Below, in pieces: positions 5,514-5,977 of a stretch of DNA of 5,977 bases. A program made the translations under genes and the position numbers. Positions within the stretch are counted from its first letter, which is position 1. Every line of letters starts with the position of its first letter. The notes under the pieces are model-generated. The model saw nothing but the letters and a program-made list of their open reading frames with translations. It made no database searches and was not told where the DNA came from. The stretch is from Thermoproteota archaeon (lineage in GTDB: Archaea > Thermoproteota > Methanomethylicia > Methanomethylicales > Methanomethylicaceae), in the NCBI GenBank assembly GCA_004347955.1, contig QNVH01000011.1, forward strand, positions 1 through 5,977, in the 5' to 3' direction.

Positions 5514-5977
5514 ATCTCAAGGAAGAGCTCGTTAGGCTCTTGACAATCGCTATCTTGAGGGGATCTGCTGATGGAATAATACTGTCGGGCGGGATAGATA
5601 GCAGCCTCTTGGCTGCGATCGCCTCGAGGTTGAGGAAAATGACTGGGGTGACGGTAGCATTCGAAGGAGCCCCTGCAAACGATGTTTATCACTCCTCTCT
5701 CATCGCTGAGAGGATTGGCATGAAGCACATACTTCGAAAGTACAGTTTTGAGGATGCAGCTCGTGCCGCAAAGGAGGTTGTTAAGATAACTAAGAGCTTC
5801 GACCACGTTGCCATAAGAAATGACATCACAATCTACCTTGCGCTGGAAACATGTGCGGAGGAAGGTATAGATGTAGTTATGACGGGGGATGGCGGGGATG
5901 AACTCTTTGCGGGCTACGAATATATGACGAGAATGAGCGAAAATGAGCTCTCTGAATACATAAACTCTCTGTCCGAA
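5501..5977 (+). CDS. stand-alone asparagine-synthetase-type PP-loop ligase (partial, runs off window)
   Basis: The first 159 residues are visible and the frame stays open to the window end. A PP-loop SGGIDS is at residues 29-34 and the synthetase-domain motif TGDGGDELFAGY at 128-139, both as in the C-terminal domain of asparagine synthetase B. This domain adenylates a carboxylate for amide formation. The N-terminal glutaminase domain, with its catalytic Cys2, is absent. The protein begins only 28 residues before the PP-loop, and its start (TTG 5501) is fixed by the SD sequence at 5487-5495. It would need free ammonia, a separate glutaminase or another nucleophile. The 13-base overlap with the ATPase gene ties its expression to the importer. 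The substrate is unknown. An amidation step on an imported corrinoid is one possibility; an unrelated asparagine-like reaction is another. Confidence 0.85.
   Translation, partial: MLEVNLKEELVRLLTIAILRGSADGIILSGGIDSSLLAAIASRLRKMTGVTVAFEGAPANDVYHSSLIAERIGMKHILRKYSFEDAARAAKEVVKITKSFDHVAIRNDITIYLALETCAEEGIDVVMTGDGGDELFAGYEYMTRMSENELSEYINSLSE

Noticed and set aside
1..5977. CRISPR array or repeat-spacer structure
   Set aside because: No regularly spaced direct repeats were seen. The repeats present are single hairpins and one diverged pair of tnpB-tail motifs.

Overview
The window reads as archaeal chromosome of mid GC, probably from a thermophilic TACK-type or related lineage. Three things point to this: an archaeal-type cofactor-independent phosphoglycerate mutase (ApgM), a DUF71/COG2102 (Dph6-type) PP-loop ATPase, and TATA-like promoters with purine-rich Shine-Dalgarno (SD) sequences and frequent AGG/AGA arginine codons. 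Two of the four downstream operon genes and the DUF71 gene start with TTG. The exact lineage cannot be fixed from the sequence alone.

Layout. Positions 1-508 hold no convincing intact gene. They contain several perfect inverted repeats, a stretch resembling the decayed 3' end of an IS200/IS605-type tnpB gene (about 83-202), and a GC-rich, strongly self-complementary block (about 200-366). Positions 509-1207 (+) encode a DUF71/COG2102 PP-loop ATPase whose PP-loop lacks one glycine. Its 3' end runs into a second tnpB-tail-like sequence (1188-1243). Positions 1331-2512 (-) encode ApgM, convergent with the DUF71 gene. A 78-bp divergent promoter region (2513-2590) separates apgM from a tightly packed + strand operon: substrate-binding protein (2591-3685), FecCD/BtuC permease (3695-4711), ABC ATPase (4701-5513), and a stand-alone asparagine-synthetase-type PP-loop ligase (5501 to beyond the window end). 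The last three junctions are a 9-bp gap, an 11-bp overlap and a 13-bp overlap.

How the genes may work together. The transporter is a complete BtuF/BtuC/BtuD-type importer, the class used for cobalamin or iron chelates. Comparative genomics has proposed that one DUF71 subgroup, separate from true Dph6 (diphthine-ammonia ligase), acts in B12 salvage. The DUF71 gene here has the features I associate with that subgroup (GENGEYHT motif, GDVLVEDH segment) and lies near the importer. The operon also carries an asparagine-synthetase ligase domain with no glutaminase half. My main hypothesis is a corrinoid uptake and amidation/salvage locus with two different ATP-dependent amide-forming PP-loop enzymes. 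This is inference: no substrate can be read from the sequence.

The most useful items for follow-up are the stand-alone ligase coupled to the importer, the altered PP-loop in the DUF71 protein, the paired tnpB-tail/omega-RNA-like motifs with a compensatory base change, and the perfect palindrome over the predicted transcription start of the importer operon.
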